Source of the DNA: Halobacillus salinus
Lineage (GTDB): Bacteria > Bacillota > Bacilli > Bacillales > Halobacillaceae
Length of the DNA: 64,000 nt
Assembly (NCBI RefSeq): GCF_004684905.1
Contig: NZ_SRJC01000003.1
Span: 62,001 to 126,000, forward strand
Reading direction: 5' to 3'
Under the pieces are notes generated by a model. The model had not been told where the DNA came from. It saw only the letters and a list, made by a program, of their open reading frames with translations, and searched no databases. Below are positions 45,257 through 53,494 of this stretch, in pieces. Position 1 is the first letter of the stretch. Every line of letters begins with the position of its first letter. The translations under genes were made by a program, and so were the position numbers.

Positions 45257-45270
45257 TTGATATATATCAA
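45257..45270. promoter_or_regulatory. Candidate PadR operator
   Basis: Perfect 14-bp palindrome TTGATATATATCAA at about the transcription start, followed by a half site TTGATAT. Position suits autorepression. Confidence 0.65.
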
Positions 45271-45292
45271 ATTGATATAGGAGTTTTGAGAG

Positions 45293-45841
45293 ATGGCTAC
45301 TAACCATACGAAATACGCAATATTAGGTGTTTTGACAATAGGCTGTCGGACAGGCTATTCCATTAAACAGATGATAGATGGAAGTTTGAATCACTTTTGG
45401 AAAATCAGCTACGGACAAATTTATCCCACTCTGAAAAAACTAGTCGAAGAAGGATTGGCGTCTGTAAAGGAACAAACGCAGGAAGATAAGCCAGACAAGA
45501 AAGAATATTCCCTGACATCGGACGGGGAAAAAGCTCTTCGTGACTGGCTTGCAGAACCTCTCGAGAGCGTTCCAAAAGAAAAAAACGAACTACTGCTCAA
45601 GTTGTTTTTCAGCCGACACCAGAGTCTGTCCACGACACTTCATTTATTAGAACAGTACAAGAAACAGTTAAAGGAAGTCTATGCCACATATGAGTCCATC
45701 GAATACATGATTAGGGATAATAACCCAGAGGACGTGGATGCGAAGTATTGGCTATTCACCTTGGATTACGGCAAAAGAACGACAGTTGCCGCTTTGGACT
45801 GGTGCGAAGACACAATAGAGGCTATTCAAGAGGAGGAGTAA
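45293..45841 (+). CDS. PadR family transcriptional regulator
   Basis: The 182-residue protein has the PadR winged helix (YAILGVLTIGCRTGYSIKQMI, YGQIYPTLKKLVEEGLASVKE, KKEYSLTSDGEKALRDWL) and a long C-terminal dimerisation coil (Vir_C-like). PadR proteins repress detoxification or efflux genes in response to phenolics and drugs. It is co-transcribed with a DUF4188 gene two bases downstream and is divergent from an SDR gene. Confidence 0.92.
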   Translation: MATNHTKYAILGVLTIGCRTGYSIKQMIDGSLNHFWKISYGQIYPTLKKLVEEGLASVKEQTQEDKPDKKEYSLTSDGEKALRDWLAEPLESVPKEKNELLLKLFFSRHQSLSTTLHLLEQYKKQLKEVYATYESIEYMIRDNNPEDVDAKYWLFTLDYGKRTTVAALDWCEDTIEAIQEEE

Positions 45842-45843
45842 AA

Positions 45844-46317
45844 ATGGCGAAGGTGATATCTGAACGTTTCACCGCTGCTCACGAGGACGATGTAGTCTTG
45901 TTTATCATTGGAATGCGCATCAACAAATGGTGGGCAGTGCATAAATGGATCCCGGTGTTCATTGCATTTCCGAGGATGGTCCAAGAACTCTACAGCAATA
46001 AAGACCTCGGATTCCTGTCAACCGAACTTTACTTCGGCAGAACAACCATGTCGGTCCAATATTGGCGCTCTTCAGCAGAACTGATGGCTTATGCAAGAGG
46101 AATGAAGCATTTGAAAGCTTGGAAGAATTTCAATAAGAAGATCGGCACGGATGGGTCCGTTGGAATCTATCATGAAACGTACATCGTTCCGAATGAGAAC
46201 TACGAATGTATTTATGCCAACATGCCTCCTTTCGGTCTATCGAAAGCAGCTGGACACAAATCAATAACAGTTGCGACCTCCAGTGCAAGAAAAAGATTAA
46301 AAAATCGTACAAGTTAA
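45844..46317 (+). CDS. DUF4188 protein (dimeric alpha/beta-barrel, monooxygenase-like)
   Basis: The 157-residue protein matches the DUF4188 family: RFTAAHEDDVVLFIIGMRINKWW at the start, LYFGRTTMSVQYWRSSAELMAYARG in the middle and HETYIVPNENYECIYANMPPFGL near the end. The family has an ABM-like barrel and is often encoded with PadR or TetR regulators, so a detoxification role is suspected. AGGAGGAG precedes the ATG. The longer upstream frame overlaps padR and is not used. Confidence 0.85.
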   Translation: MAKVISERFTAAHEDDVVLFIIGMRINKWWAVHKWIPVFIAFPRMVQELYSNKDLGFLSTELYFGRTTMSVQYWRSSAELMAYARGMKHLKAWKNFNKKIGTDGSVGIYHETYIVPNENYECIYANMPPFGLSKAAGHKSITVATSSARKRLKNRTS

Positions 46318-46343
46318 AAAAGCCCGAGCATAACGCTCGGGCT
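46316..46343. terminator. Bidirectional terminator
   Basis: agcccgagc / gctcgggct hairpin between convergent DUF4188 and VOC genes; six T follow on the minus strand. Confidence 0.85.
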
Positions 46344-46351
46344 CCTTGCTA

Positions 46352-46846
46352 TTAATAAGCCCCTTTAGAATAAGTCAGCTCATAACTATGCGTGTAAATC
46401 TCGAATACGTTACCGAACGGATCTTCCACATAAACCATTTTGTATGGCTTCTCTCCTGGATAATACTCACGGATTGGCATACGTTGTTTTCCACCGTGTG
46501 CCTTGATTTTCTCAACAATTCCTTCAATATCAGGATCTTGGATACAATAGTGGAAGATACCTGTTTTCCAATATTCGAAGTTGTTTTCAGGCTGTTCGTT
46601 ATGACCGAATTCGAACAATTCGACTCCGATGCGATCACCTGTAGATAAGTGTGCGATTTTCATACTCTCCCAGTCGTTACCGAATACATCACGGCACATT
46701 TGACCGACTGGTGTGTCATCGTTGTAAACCGGAGATGGTTCCATGATGGTGTACCAACCGAACACTTCTGTATAAAATTTCACCGCTTGTTCAACGTCTG
46801 GTACGGATAGCCCGATATGAGAAAAACTTCTAGGATAAGGTTGCAT
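46352..46846 (-). CDS. VOC family dioxygenase/lyase-like protein
   Basis: The 164-residue protein has two glyoxalase-type repeats, FSHIGLSVPDVEQAVKFYTEVF and GIFHYCIQDPDIEGIVEKI, with potential metal ligands His 10, Glu in IGVELFEF, His in FHYCI and Glu in VFEIYTHS. It probably binds Fe or Mn and acts on a small reactive compound. A MarR/HxlR regulator is divergent, and a long inverted repeat lies in its promoter, resembling quinone or electrophile detoxification cassettes. Confidence 0.85.
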   Translation of the reverse strand: MQPYPRSFSHIGLSVPDVEQAVKFYTEVFGWYTIMEPSPVYNDDTPVGQMCRDVFGNDWESMKIAHLSTGDRIGVELFEFGHNEQPENNFEYWKTGIFHYCIQDPDIEGIVEKIKAHGGKQRMPIREYYPGEKPYKMVYVEDPFGNVFEIYTHSYELTYSKGAY

Positions 46847-46875
46847 AATTAATTACCTCCATTGAAATGATTTGA

Positions 46876-46908
46876 CGCTATTATCGTACACCCTTACGAT
46901 AAATAGCG
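46876..46908. promoter_or_regulatory. Long inverted repeat in the VOC/HxlR intergenic region
   Basis: CGCTATTATCGT and ACGATAAATAGCG are complementary over 12-13 bases with one bulge and an 8-base centre. It lies 30 bases upstream of the VOC start, where a regulator would act. Confidence 0.7.
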
Positions 46909-46964
46909 GAAGAATGCACTTTTTTGTGAGAAACTAACCTACAGGTAAGTAAGGAGGGCAAAAC

Positions 46965-47297
46965 ATGACACAACCGACGCTTGATGAGAACGGAAAGCTT
47001 AAGTGCTCGATTGAATATACATTAAGAAAAATCGGCGGCAAATGGAAGACCGTCATCTTATGGCACCTCGGAGTGGAAGGCACGCACCGCTATAATGAAT
47101 TACGCCGCCTCCTGCCAGGGGTTGCGCACAAAGTTCTTAGCCAGCAATTGAAGGAGCTCGAGGAGGACGGCTTCATCAATCGTAAACAATACGATGAGAT
47201 TCCTCCGAAAGTGGAGTACTCTATGACGGAAAAAGGAAAAACACTCCTGCCTATCCTGCAGGAAATGCATAAATGGGGATCCGAACATAATCAATAA
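46965..47297 (+). CDS. HxlR family transcriptional regulator (first)
   Basis: The 110-residue winged-helix protein has the HxlR hallmark C-S-I-E-Y-T-L-x-x-I-G-G-K-W-K near the N-terminus (cysteine 13), HRYNELRRLLPGVAHKVLSQQLKELEEDGFI and the wing VEYSMTEKGKTLLPIL. The conserved N-terminal cysteine senses quinones and electrophiles in YodB-type members. It is divergent from a VOC gene that it probably controls. Confidence 0.9.
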   Translation: MTQPTLDENGKLKCSIEYTLRKIGGKWKTVILWHLGVEGTHRYNELRRLLPGVAHKVLSQQLKELEEDGFINRKQYDEIPPKVEYSMTEKGKTLLPILQEMHKWGSEHNQ

Positions 47298-47298
47298 A

Positions 47299-47323
47299 AG
47301 AGTCCAGGGCATCCCTGGACTCT
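47299..47323. terminator. Bidirectional terminator
   Basis: agagtccaggg / ccctggactct hairpin between the HxlR gene and the convergent oxidoreductase; TTTTATT follows on the minus strand. Confidence 0.8.
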
Positions 47324-47327
47324 ATGT

Positions 47328-48308
47328 TTAAGCTTTCACTTTTGTTACGATTTTCCCTTGGACGTGACGTTCAGATAAGCGCTCGAGTGCTTGTGGCACT
47401 TCCTCAAACGCAATGGTTTCGGATAACAGAGACCATAACGTCCCTTCCGCAACGCGGTGGAGCATATCATCTCCCATGACAGCTAAATCTTTTTGAGATT
47501 CGATATCTGCCTGATGGATGGCACCTAGTGCTATCTCATGATAGGAGACAACTTTAGTAAAAGGCTTCACCTTGTCAAAATCCGGTTTTCCGGCAATATA
47601 AACGATGTGGCCCAAATGAGCTAAATAGTCGAGAGAAGCGGTAGCATTTTCTCTGCTGACAGCGTCGATGACGGCATCCACTCCTCGTCCGTTTGTGATT
47701 TCGTCCACCTTTTGACCGACATCTTCGTTACGGTAATCAATAGCATAATCGGCGCCCAGAGAACGAACGTGATCATGTTTTTTTGAAGAAGCAGTAGTGA
47801 GAACGGTCTTTCCTGCTGCTTTTGCTAACTGGATTGCGAACCCACCCACTCCACCTGCTCCTGCATGGATGAGGATCGTGTTAATATTTTCTAAAGGTAG
47901 CTTCCTGTGAATCGCTTGATAGGCTGTGTATCCTGCCGTCGGTAGTGCTGCCGCTTCTTCAAAGGAAACAGCATCTGGAATGACGGAAACCGTATGAGCT
48001 GTGGTTACGTCATATTCCGCATAACCGCCTTTCTTCTGCAAGTCACCATGGTAGACAACTCTATCACCTACGTGCAAATCTTCTACTCCTTCTCCGAGCG
48101 CTTGGACGACTCCCGCTACATCTAATCCTAGTATATGAGGGTATGTCCAGGCCGGATGTCCATTCGTCGCTATCTTATAGTCGACCGGATTCAATCCCAC
48201 GGCATGAACCTCTACGAGTACTTCTCCCACAGCCGGATCAGGCGCCTCCACCTCTTCCAATTTCATAGACTTCCATTGGTTCGGTTCGTGTAACAGTAAT
48301 GCTTTCAT
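47328..48308 (-). CDS. MDR-type alcohol dehydrogenase/quinone oxidoreductase
   Basis: The 326-residue medium-chain dehydrogenase has the GroES-like N-terminus (VEVHAVGLNPVDYKIATNG) and the NADP-binding IHAGAGGVGGFAIQLAKAAG. It lacks the zinc-ligand cysteines, so it is a zinc-independent quinone oxidoreductase-type enzyme. ATG at 48306-48308 follows AAGGGAG. A divergent HxlR regulator suggests induction by quinones or aldehydes, like the AdhR/YodB systems of B. subtilis. Confidence 0.88.
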   Translation of the reverse strand: MKALLLHEPNQWKSMKLEEVEAPDPAVGEVLVEVHAVGLNPVDYKIATNGHPAWTYPHILGLDVAGVVQALGEGVEDLHVGDRVVYHGDLQKKGGYAEYDVTTAHTVSVIPDAVSFEEAAALPTAGYTAYQAIHRKLPLENINTILIHAGAGGVGGFAIQLAKAAGKTVLTTASSKKHDHVRSLGADYAIDYRNEDVGQKVDEITNGRGVDAVIDAVSRENATASLDYLAHLGHIVYIAGKPDFDKVKPFTKVVSYHEIALGAIHQADIESQKDLAVMGDDMLHRVAEGTLWSLLSETIAFEEVPQALERLSERHVQGKIVTKVKA

Positions 48309-48404
48309 ATAAACAACTCCCTTTCGAGCTCTATTTTTTATCATTTCACGGAATATGCCTTATACTAAACGCATCGAGTTGACTATACAAGTAGGCACTT
48401 TTTA

Positions 48405-48430
48405 GTAACCAAGGTTACCGAATCGTAACC
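48405..48430. promoter_or_regulatory. Overlapping GTAACC/GGTTAC repeats upstream of the second hxlR
   Basis: GTAACC-aa-GGTTAC and GGTTAC-n6-GTAACC overlap within 26 bases, 18 bases before the HxlR start and inside a candidate TTGACT-n17-TTAGTA promoter. Confidence 0.65.
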
Positions 48431-48447
48431 TGTATGGAGTAAGATAG

Positions 48448-48825
48448 ATGAAACAACTTCAGTCGGAATATCAATGCGCCATTAACCTTGTCGTCGATGT
48501 AATCGGCGGTAAATGGAAAGTCTTTATTATGTGGAACTTGAATGAAGGGAATAAACGGTTCAAAGAGCTTGAGCGATCTATCCCTGGCATAACAAAGAAG
48601 ATGTTAACTCAGCAACTTCGTGAATTAGAGCACCACGGTTTGGTGCAGCGCACTGTCTTCGAAGAATTACCACCTCGAGTGGAATATGAAACCACCGAGT
48701 TAGGAAAAAAGCTTCAACCCGTTCTATTTGAGATGTGTAAATGGGGAGATGAGTATACGGAAGCGAACAAGATTAGCATGAATCAATGCTGGACCCAGCA
48801 GGATTTCATGAATTCTTCTCCATAA
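48448..48825 (+). CDS. HxlR family transcriptional regulator (second)
   Basis: The 125-residue protein has CAINLVVDVIGGKWKVFIMW with cysteine 9, NKRFKELERSIPGITKKMLTQQLRELEHHGL as the DNA-reading part and VEYETTELGKKLQPVL as the wing. A second cysteine lies in the tail (NQCWTQ). It probably autoregulates and controls the divergent oxidoreductase through the GTAACC repeats. Confidence 0.9.
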   Translation: MKQLQSEYQCAINLVVDVIGGKWKVFIMWNLNEGNKRFKELERSIPGITKKMLTQQLRELEHHGLVQRTVFEELPPRVEYETTELGKKLQPVLFEMCKWGDEYTEANKISMNQCWTQQDFMNSSP

Positions 48826-48829
48826 GAAA

Positions 48830-48853
48830 AGAGGACGAAATGCTCGTCCTCTC
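48830..48853. terminator. Bidirectional terminator
   Basis: agaggacga / tcgtcctct hairpin between HxlR and the convergent YpjP-like gene, with TTTTCTT on the minus side. Confidence 0.75.
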
Positions 48854-48860
48854 CTTCTCA

Positions 48861-49457
48861 TTATGACATCCATTTTGGTGGTGTATTTTTCTCCCAGTAC
48901 ACTTCTCCGATAGTATGGTGTTTAGCGAAATTATCATCTTTCAAGTGATAATGAAAATTGAACCAGTAGCCTTCTCCCGGCCGTTTATCACGTCTGACAT
49001 CAAAGCGGGCTAGTTCCTCTCCGCTCTCTTTGTTTATTAATGTGAAGATTTTCTCCCCATAACCAGGAGTCAACTCTTCCGTTATTTCATAATGAGGAAG
49101 TTCGTCCTCATCCATATCTTCTAGTATGGAGTCTACAATCTCCTCGATTTTCGGTAGAATATCTTCTGTCATATCCTCGTCCACTTTCTGGATAATACGA
49201 GGCCCCATTTTCATCATGGTCTGCTCTTTGGCTTGTTCTTTCATTTGATTCACATAATCATCGGCTGTAAGTGGTAAGTCTTCTGGTGTATCTTGGACTT
49301 CTTCAATCGTGTTTAAAAAATGACTTTCTTGTTCTTCCGGTTCCTGCGGTGCTACCTCTTTCTCAGCTGTATCAGCAGCATAGGCAGGAGGAATGTATAA
49401 GCCTAGTGTAAGTACGGATACGAGTACAACAAATAACTTTCTTCCCCAAGTTGTCAT
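48861..49457 (-). CDS. YpjP-like exported protein
   Basis: The 198-residue protein has an N-terminal signal peptide (WGRKLFVVLVSVLTLGLYIPP, likely cut after AYA), an acidic linker and a globular part with PRIIQKVDEDMTEDILPKI and GEGYWFNFHYHLKDDNFAKHH, which resembles B. subtilis YpjP. Function is unknown; in Bacillus the family is found in spore formers. ATG at 49455-49457 follows AAGGGAGA. Confidence 0.78.
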   Translation of the reverse strand: MTTWGRKLFVVLVSVLTLGLYIPPAYAADTAEKEVAPQEPEEQESHFLNTIEEVQDTPEDLPLTADDYVNQMKEQAKEQTMMKMGPRIIQKVDEDMTEDILPKIEEIVDSILEDMDEDELPHYEITEELTPGYGEKIFTLINKESGEELARFDVRRDKRPGEGYWFNFHYHLKDDNFAKHHTIGEVYWEKNTPPKWMS

Positions 49458-49532
49458 ATTCAGATCTCCCTTTTCGATCCTCTTTTCCATTATTTTAACA
49501 TGTTTTTCATCTCTATTTATGTATCAAAAGTG

Positions 49533-49757
49533 TCATTTTTCTGACTGTATTGTTACCGGTACATGTTGGTTGGCTAACAAAGTGTAGACGCGCTTGTCTT
49601 CCTGGATTACCGGACCTTCCAACAGGATGCCGGTTGATCTGGCCATGTTTGCGAACTCATCTGCATCATCGACTATGACCCGCAAGACTTTTCGACTACT
49701 CTCTCCATTCTCATTCGAGTACACTGTTGAGACGTGTTGATAACTAATAATTTTCAC
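49533..49757 (-). CDS. Small protein of unknown function
   Basis: The 74-residue product (MKIISYQHVSTVYSNENGES at its start) is soluble with an alternating beta-alpha pattern (VLRVIVDDADEFANMARSTG). It starts with GTG, eight bases after GGAGG; the nearby ATG is out of frame. No terminator is obvious. I do not recognise the family. Confidence 0.6.
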   Translation of the reverse strand: MKIISYQHVSTVYSNENGESSRKVLRVIVDDADEFANMARSTGILLEGPVIQEDKRVYTLLANQHVPVTIQSEK

Positions 49758-49915
49758 TCATTCGCCTCCTACGAAATTGTTTGAACATTCACTCATATTC
49801 ATAAGTTTAACATGAAACGACAAGTTATGTACCCCTGAAATTAGAACGCTTACACCCACATGAAACTTCCTTTACTGGGAAAGCTGAAGAAGTACAACTT
49901 TGAGGAGGTTCTATA

Positions 49916-50548
49916 ATGCAAAACAATCCACAATCTGTAAATCAAAACCAAACCGGTCAGCAACCGATGATGAACCAAAACCATGGTGGACACGAACTTT
50001 TTGATGCGCACGAAGTTATTGCCGGAATGATCAGCATGCTCGATCAGTATCAAATGTATGATCAACACATTCAGGATCCGGAGCTGAAAGACATCTTAAA
50101 GCGCCAATCTGAATTCGTACAGCAAACGTACAACAGCGTTGTGCACAGCTTTTCGACAGGACAAGATCCACAAGTTCCAACACAGCAATATCAAATGACT
50201 CAGCCTAACGATGCGGTATATGGGGTCAAAGCAGGTCAGCCGAAAAAGCCGAACCAGTCAATCAATGACTTATCGGACCAAGGATTGTCCGCATACATGC
50301 TTGGTCAGACAAAATCACTCGCGTCTCTTTTGACTATGACGTCCCTTGAGATGACGAATCCAGTCCTTCGCCGAGTGATTGCTGATAGTGTTCCGAACTT
50401 CATTGAAATGAGTTACGAGACATTTTTGTATCAAAACAAACATGGGTACTATCAAGTGCCGCAACTGAATGCCCAAGATATGAACACTATGCTTCAAAGC
50501 TACGCAGAAGCACCCGTGCAAGGAAACCCGAATACTAACATGCACTAA
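49916..50548 (+). CDS. CotF family spore coat protein (YhcQ-like)
   Basis: The 210-residue protein has an Asn/Gln-rich N-terminus and two CotF-type helical halves: DAHEVIAGMISMLDQYQMYDQHI and LSAYMLGQTKSLASLLTMTSLEM. Length and layout match Bacillus YhcQ. It is expected in the spore coat. GGAGG precedes the ATG by eight bases and a strong terminator follows. The upstream 158 bases hold no clear promoter that I can assign. Confidence 0.82.
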   Translation: MQNNPQSVNQNQTGQQPMMNQNHGGHELFDAHEVIAGMISMLDQYQMYDQHIQDPELKDILKRQSEFVQQTYNSVVHSFSTGQDPQVPTQQYQMTQPNDAVYGVKAGQPKKPNQSINDLSDQGLSAYMLGQTKSLASLLTMTSLEMTNPVLRRVIADSVPNFIEMSYETFLYQNKHGYYQVPQLNAQDMNTMLQSYAEAPVQGNPNTNMH

Positions 50549-50550
50549 CA

Positions 50551-50590
50551 CCAAAAGGAGCCTAATGGCTCCTTTTGGCTTTTGGTTTCG
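50551..50590 (+). terminator. Terminator of the coat gene
   Basis: Perfect 12-bp inverted repeat ccaaaaggagcc / ggctccttttgg, followed by CTTTTGGTTT. Confidence 0.8.
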
Positions 50591-50680
50591 TTATCAAAAT
50601 AGTGAAAAAACTTAAGAAAACGCCCCTCATATCCTTGTCCCATTCACGATATAGTAGTAAGAGATAAAGGAGGGAGTGCT

Positions 50681-51310
50681 TTGTCCGTATTTTTAACTTA
50701 CATCCTGTTGGGAATCTCACTATCTGCTCCGGTCGGACCTATCAACGCTGCGCAAATCGATAAGGGGATCCGGTTTGGCTTTATGAATGCGTGGTTGCTC
50801 GGTGTCGGAGCCATGCTTGCTGATATGGTATTCATGTTAATGATATTTTTTGGTATTGCGAACTGGGTGGACACTCCACTCGTACAGACGTTTCTTTGGT
50901 CATTCGGCTTTTTTGTCCTATGTTACACAGGGGTGGAAAGCATTTTGAAGTCCTCTCCCCCACCCGCTTCATCCGAATTGACACGAAGAGAATCACCTAA
51001 TAGATCTCTGCTCTCTGGTTTCCTGCTAGCTATTTCTAATCCCCTGAACATCCTTTTTTGGCTAGGTATTTACGGCTCGATGCTTGCTCAAGTCTCTCAA
51101 CAATATGAGAACCTTCAGCTGCTTCTATACAGTAGCGGAATATTTGTTGGAATATTAATTTGGGATGCGAGCATGGCGGCTCTGTCATCTGGTGCAAAGC
51201 GAGTGGTACGTCCAAAGGTCCTCCAAAGCATCTCTGTGCTTTCCGGACTCATCCTCATCTTGTTTGGTCTATATTTCGGATTCCAGGCAGCCCAGTTGTT
51301 ATTGGCTTAG
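50681..51310 (+). CDS. LysE family amino acid exporter
   Basis: The 209-residue membrane protein has six hydrophobic segments and the LysE/RhtB start SVFLTYILLGISLSAPVGPIN with the GPxxAAxxxxG-like region. It probably exports an amino acid or related compound. It starts with TTG, eight bases after AAAGGAGG. It appears to be alone in its transcription unit. Confidence 0.85.
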   Translation: MSVFLTYILLGISLSAPVGPINAAQIDKGIRFGFMNAWLLGVGAMLADMVFMLMIFFGIANWVDTPLVQTFLWSFGFFVLCYTGVESILKSSPPPASSELTRRESPNRSLLSGFLLAISNPLNILFWLGIYGSMLAQVSQQYENLQLLLYSSGIFVGILIWDASMAALSSGAKRVVRPKVLQSISVLSGLILILFGLYFGFQAAQLLLA

Positions 51311-51375
51311 ACATACACCTATAGTTCTTCCATTCATACGATAAGGTGTGAATCACCTTCAGGAGGGAGAACTTT

Positions 51376-52119
51376 ATGAAACTACTGTCCAAATCCATGA
51401 TCGAAACCGATAAAGAATCACTGGAACCTTGGAAGCGTTCGGTCTATGACGACTTCTCTCGGATGATGACCGACCGAGAACACCCGTATCCTTGCGTGCC
51501 AGGCGTGCAAGGTTTCTTACAAGATTCGCTCCGTTTCGGATTCGCTGGAGACCCTCGCACTCCTAAGGCAGCTGAACAATTTGCCTGCCAGTTAATCCAG
51601 TACGGCAACATTTCGAGAGAGACGGGACCTTATGCTTCTATTGTAATCTTCTTTGATACAACTCATATTCCTAAAGATATATCCACCAGCGAGTATGAAG
51701 AGCTATTTTGGACACTTCTCACACGTGTCCACCAAATGGATGAAGAACCATGGCCGGAGCATATCCCAACAAATCCATCAGACCCTGGCTGGGAGTTCTG
51801 CTTCAACGGCCAGCCATACTTCGCCTTCTGCGCAACTCCCACCCATCTAAATAGGAAGAGCCGGCACTTCCCGACTTTTCTCATCGCTCTGCAACCGAGA
51901 TGGGTTTTTGAAGATATCCATGACGGAACGACATATGGGAGGAAATTGAAAGCAGCCATCCGCAACCGCCTTGAAGCGTTTGATCAAGTACCGGCACACC
52001 CTTCTCTGAAATGGTACGGTCAAGATGGAAATTTGGAATGGCAACAATACTTCCTACACGACGATAACAACATCCCCCTTCAATGTCCTTTCAAAGCTAT
52101 GACGAAGCAGAATCAATGA
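51376..52119 (+). CDS. YqcI/YcgG family protein
   Basis: The 247-residue soluble protein matches the YqcI/YcgG family: YPCVPGVQGFLQDSLRFGFAGD, DPGWEFCFNGQPYFAFCATP and the conserved HFPTFLIALQPRWVFE, with several conserved cysteines. The biochemical function is unknown; some members are linked with natural product or iron-related chemistry. Its 3' end overlaps the convergent permease gene by 7 bases. Confidence 0.85.
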   Translation: MKLLSKSMIETDKESLEPWKRSVYDDFSRMMTDREHPYPCVPGVQGFLQDSLRFGFAGDPRTPKAAEQFACQLIQYGNISRETGPYASIVIFFDTTHIPKDISTSEYEELFWTLLTRVHQMDEEPWPEHIPTNPSDPGWEFCFNGQPYFAFCATPTHLNRKSRHFPTFLIALQPRWVFEDIHDGTTYGRKLKAAIRNRLEAFDQVPAHPSLKWYGQDGNLEWQQYFLHDDNNIPLQCPFKAMTKQNQ

Positions 52120-53402
52120 TGAGCTGTTTTATGTTTTACAACCGTTGCGATCGCAATAACCCCTAGAAAAAGAAAACTTACCCACAATCCCGTGCGACTG
52201 GCAGGATTGAAACATGTACCAATTACAGCAAGCATGATGCCAAATACCCCGCCCCATACTTTCCATTGGCGCATCTCCCCGACATGCATTAATTTACGAT
52301 AAGTAATCAGAATGAACATCCAATTGTATAACAACATCAACCCTGCAGCTGTCGTGATATAGGTGAAAATATTTTCAGGAAGTAGTAAGGCAAGTACAAC
52401 AGAGCCGATTACTGTTGCTGTTGTTAATAAAAATGCAGGCAGCGGGATGCTCTCCTTCCCTTTTTTACGGAAAAGCTTAGGAGCATCTCCCTCTTCTGCA
52501 AGCGTAGTCAGCATAACCGTAATGGCATACAAAGAGGCGACCATCGTTGAAAAACCTGCAATGATCAGAATGCTGTTGAACACGTGAGCGATCCAGTTCC
52601 AATCGAGGGGTTTTAGTGCTGTTAAGAAGGGGCTCTCCTCCGTATCGATCTGATTTAGCGGAGCAAGCTTTACAACAAAATAAAACGAAAGCAGATAGAG
52701 CGTTGTCAAAAGGAGCAGCATCAACCTTCCTGATTTCTCTGCTTCTTTCGGGTCTTTCAGCTCGCTTGCCATCAACCCCATCACCTCTACCCCACCGAAT
52801 GCATAGAAGGCATACAACAGAGCGACTCCTACCCCTGTAATCCCTTCTGGCAAGAATTCGAGTGGTTGCTCTTGAATCCCGCTTCCCTCCGTTTCGAACA
52901 TTCCAAACAAAGCGGCCCCTGCCAAAAGCACGAACATAAATATAGCCGCTGCTTTCATCACACCAAACACATTCTCCAAGTCCTCTACTTTTTGAACACC
53001 GAGATATAATACGGCTAGCCCCAACACGGAAAAAACCCCTGCACACACCCAAACGGGAACTTGAGGAAACCAAAAGCGGGCAAAGATGGCAAGGGCGGTC
53101 AACTGACTCCCCATAATGAGTACCTCTGACGACCAGTACACCCAACCATTACTGAACCCTGCCCAGTCCCCGAATGCCTGCTTGGAATACGTGCGAAATG
53201 AACCTTTTTCCGGATGATCTGCTGTCATTTTCGCTAACGATTGATACACGAACCAAGTTACAATCCCAGCAGCAAGAAAGACAAACAGCACAGATGCTCC
53301 TGCTTGCTGGACAGCAAGACTCGAACCTAGGAAGTACCCCGTTCCGATCATGCATCCGACTCCTATTAACGATAGCTTCCACCACGTCAGTCCTTTATTC
53401 AT
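52113..53402 (-). CDS. APC superfamily amino acid permease
   Basis: The 429-residue protein has about twelve membrane helices and the APC start GLTWWKLSLIGVGCMIGTGYFLGSS, whose G-x-G-x-G-type stretch in helix 1 binds the amino acid backbone. It is divergent from an amidinohydrolase gene, so arginine or a methylated arginine is a possible substrate. ATG at 53400-53402 follows AAGGAGAGG; the upstream frame extension overlaps the neighbour and is discarded. Confidence 0.88.
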   Translation of the reverse strand: MNKGLTWWKLSLIGVGCMIGTGYFLGSSLAVQQAGASVLFVFLAAGIVTWFVYQSLAKMTADHPEKGSFRTYSKQAFGDWAGFSNGWVYWSSEVLIMGSQLTALAIFARFWFPQVPVWVCAGVFSVLGLAVLYLGVQKVEDLENVFGVMKAAAIFMFVLLAGAALFGMFETEGSGIQEQPLEFLPEGITGVGVALLYAFYAFGGVEVMGLMASELKDPKEAEKSGRLMLLLLTTLYLLSFYFVVKLAPLNQIDTEESPFLTALKPLDWNWIAHVFNSILIIAGFSTMVASLYAITVMLTTLAEEGDAPKLFRKKGKESIPLPAFLLTTATVIGSVVLALLLPENIFTYITTAAGLMLLYNWMFILITYRKLMHVGEMRQWKVWGGVFGIMLAVIGTCFNPASRTGLWVSFLFLGVIAIATVVKHKTAHH

Positions 53403-53494
53403 CGCCACCTCTCCTTTCCTTCTATTGTTAGAAGAAAGCACGAGAATATGTGATGTCGCTAAGGAGATAGTAAAAGGACAAGGAGTGAATGCGA

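Noticed and set aside
52477-53145. 222-codon open frame within the permease gene, same strand, other frame
   Set aside because: Arg/Cys-rich composition without any motif and no ribosome site; a shadow of the permease reading frame.
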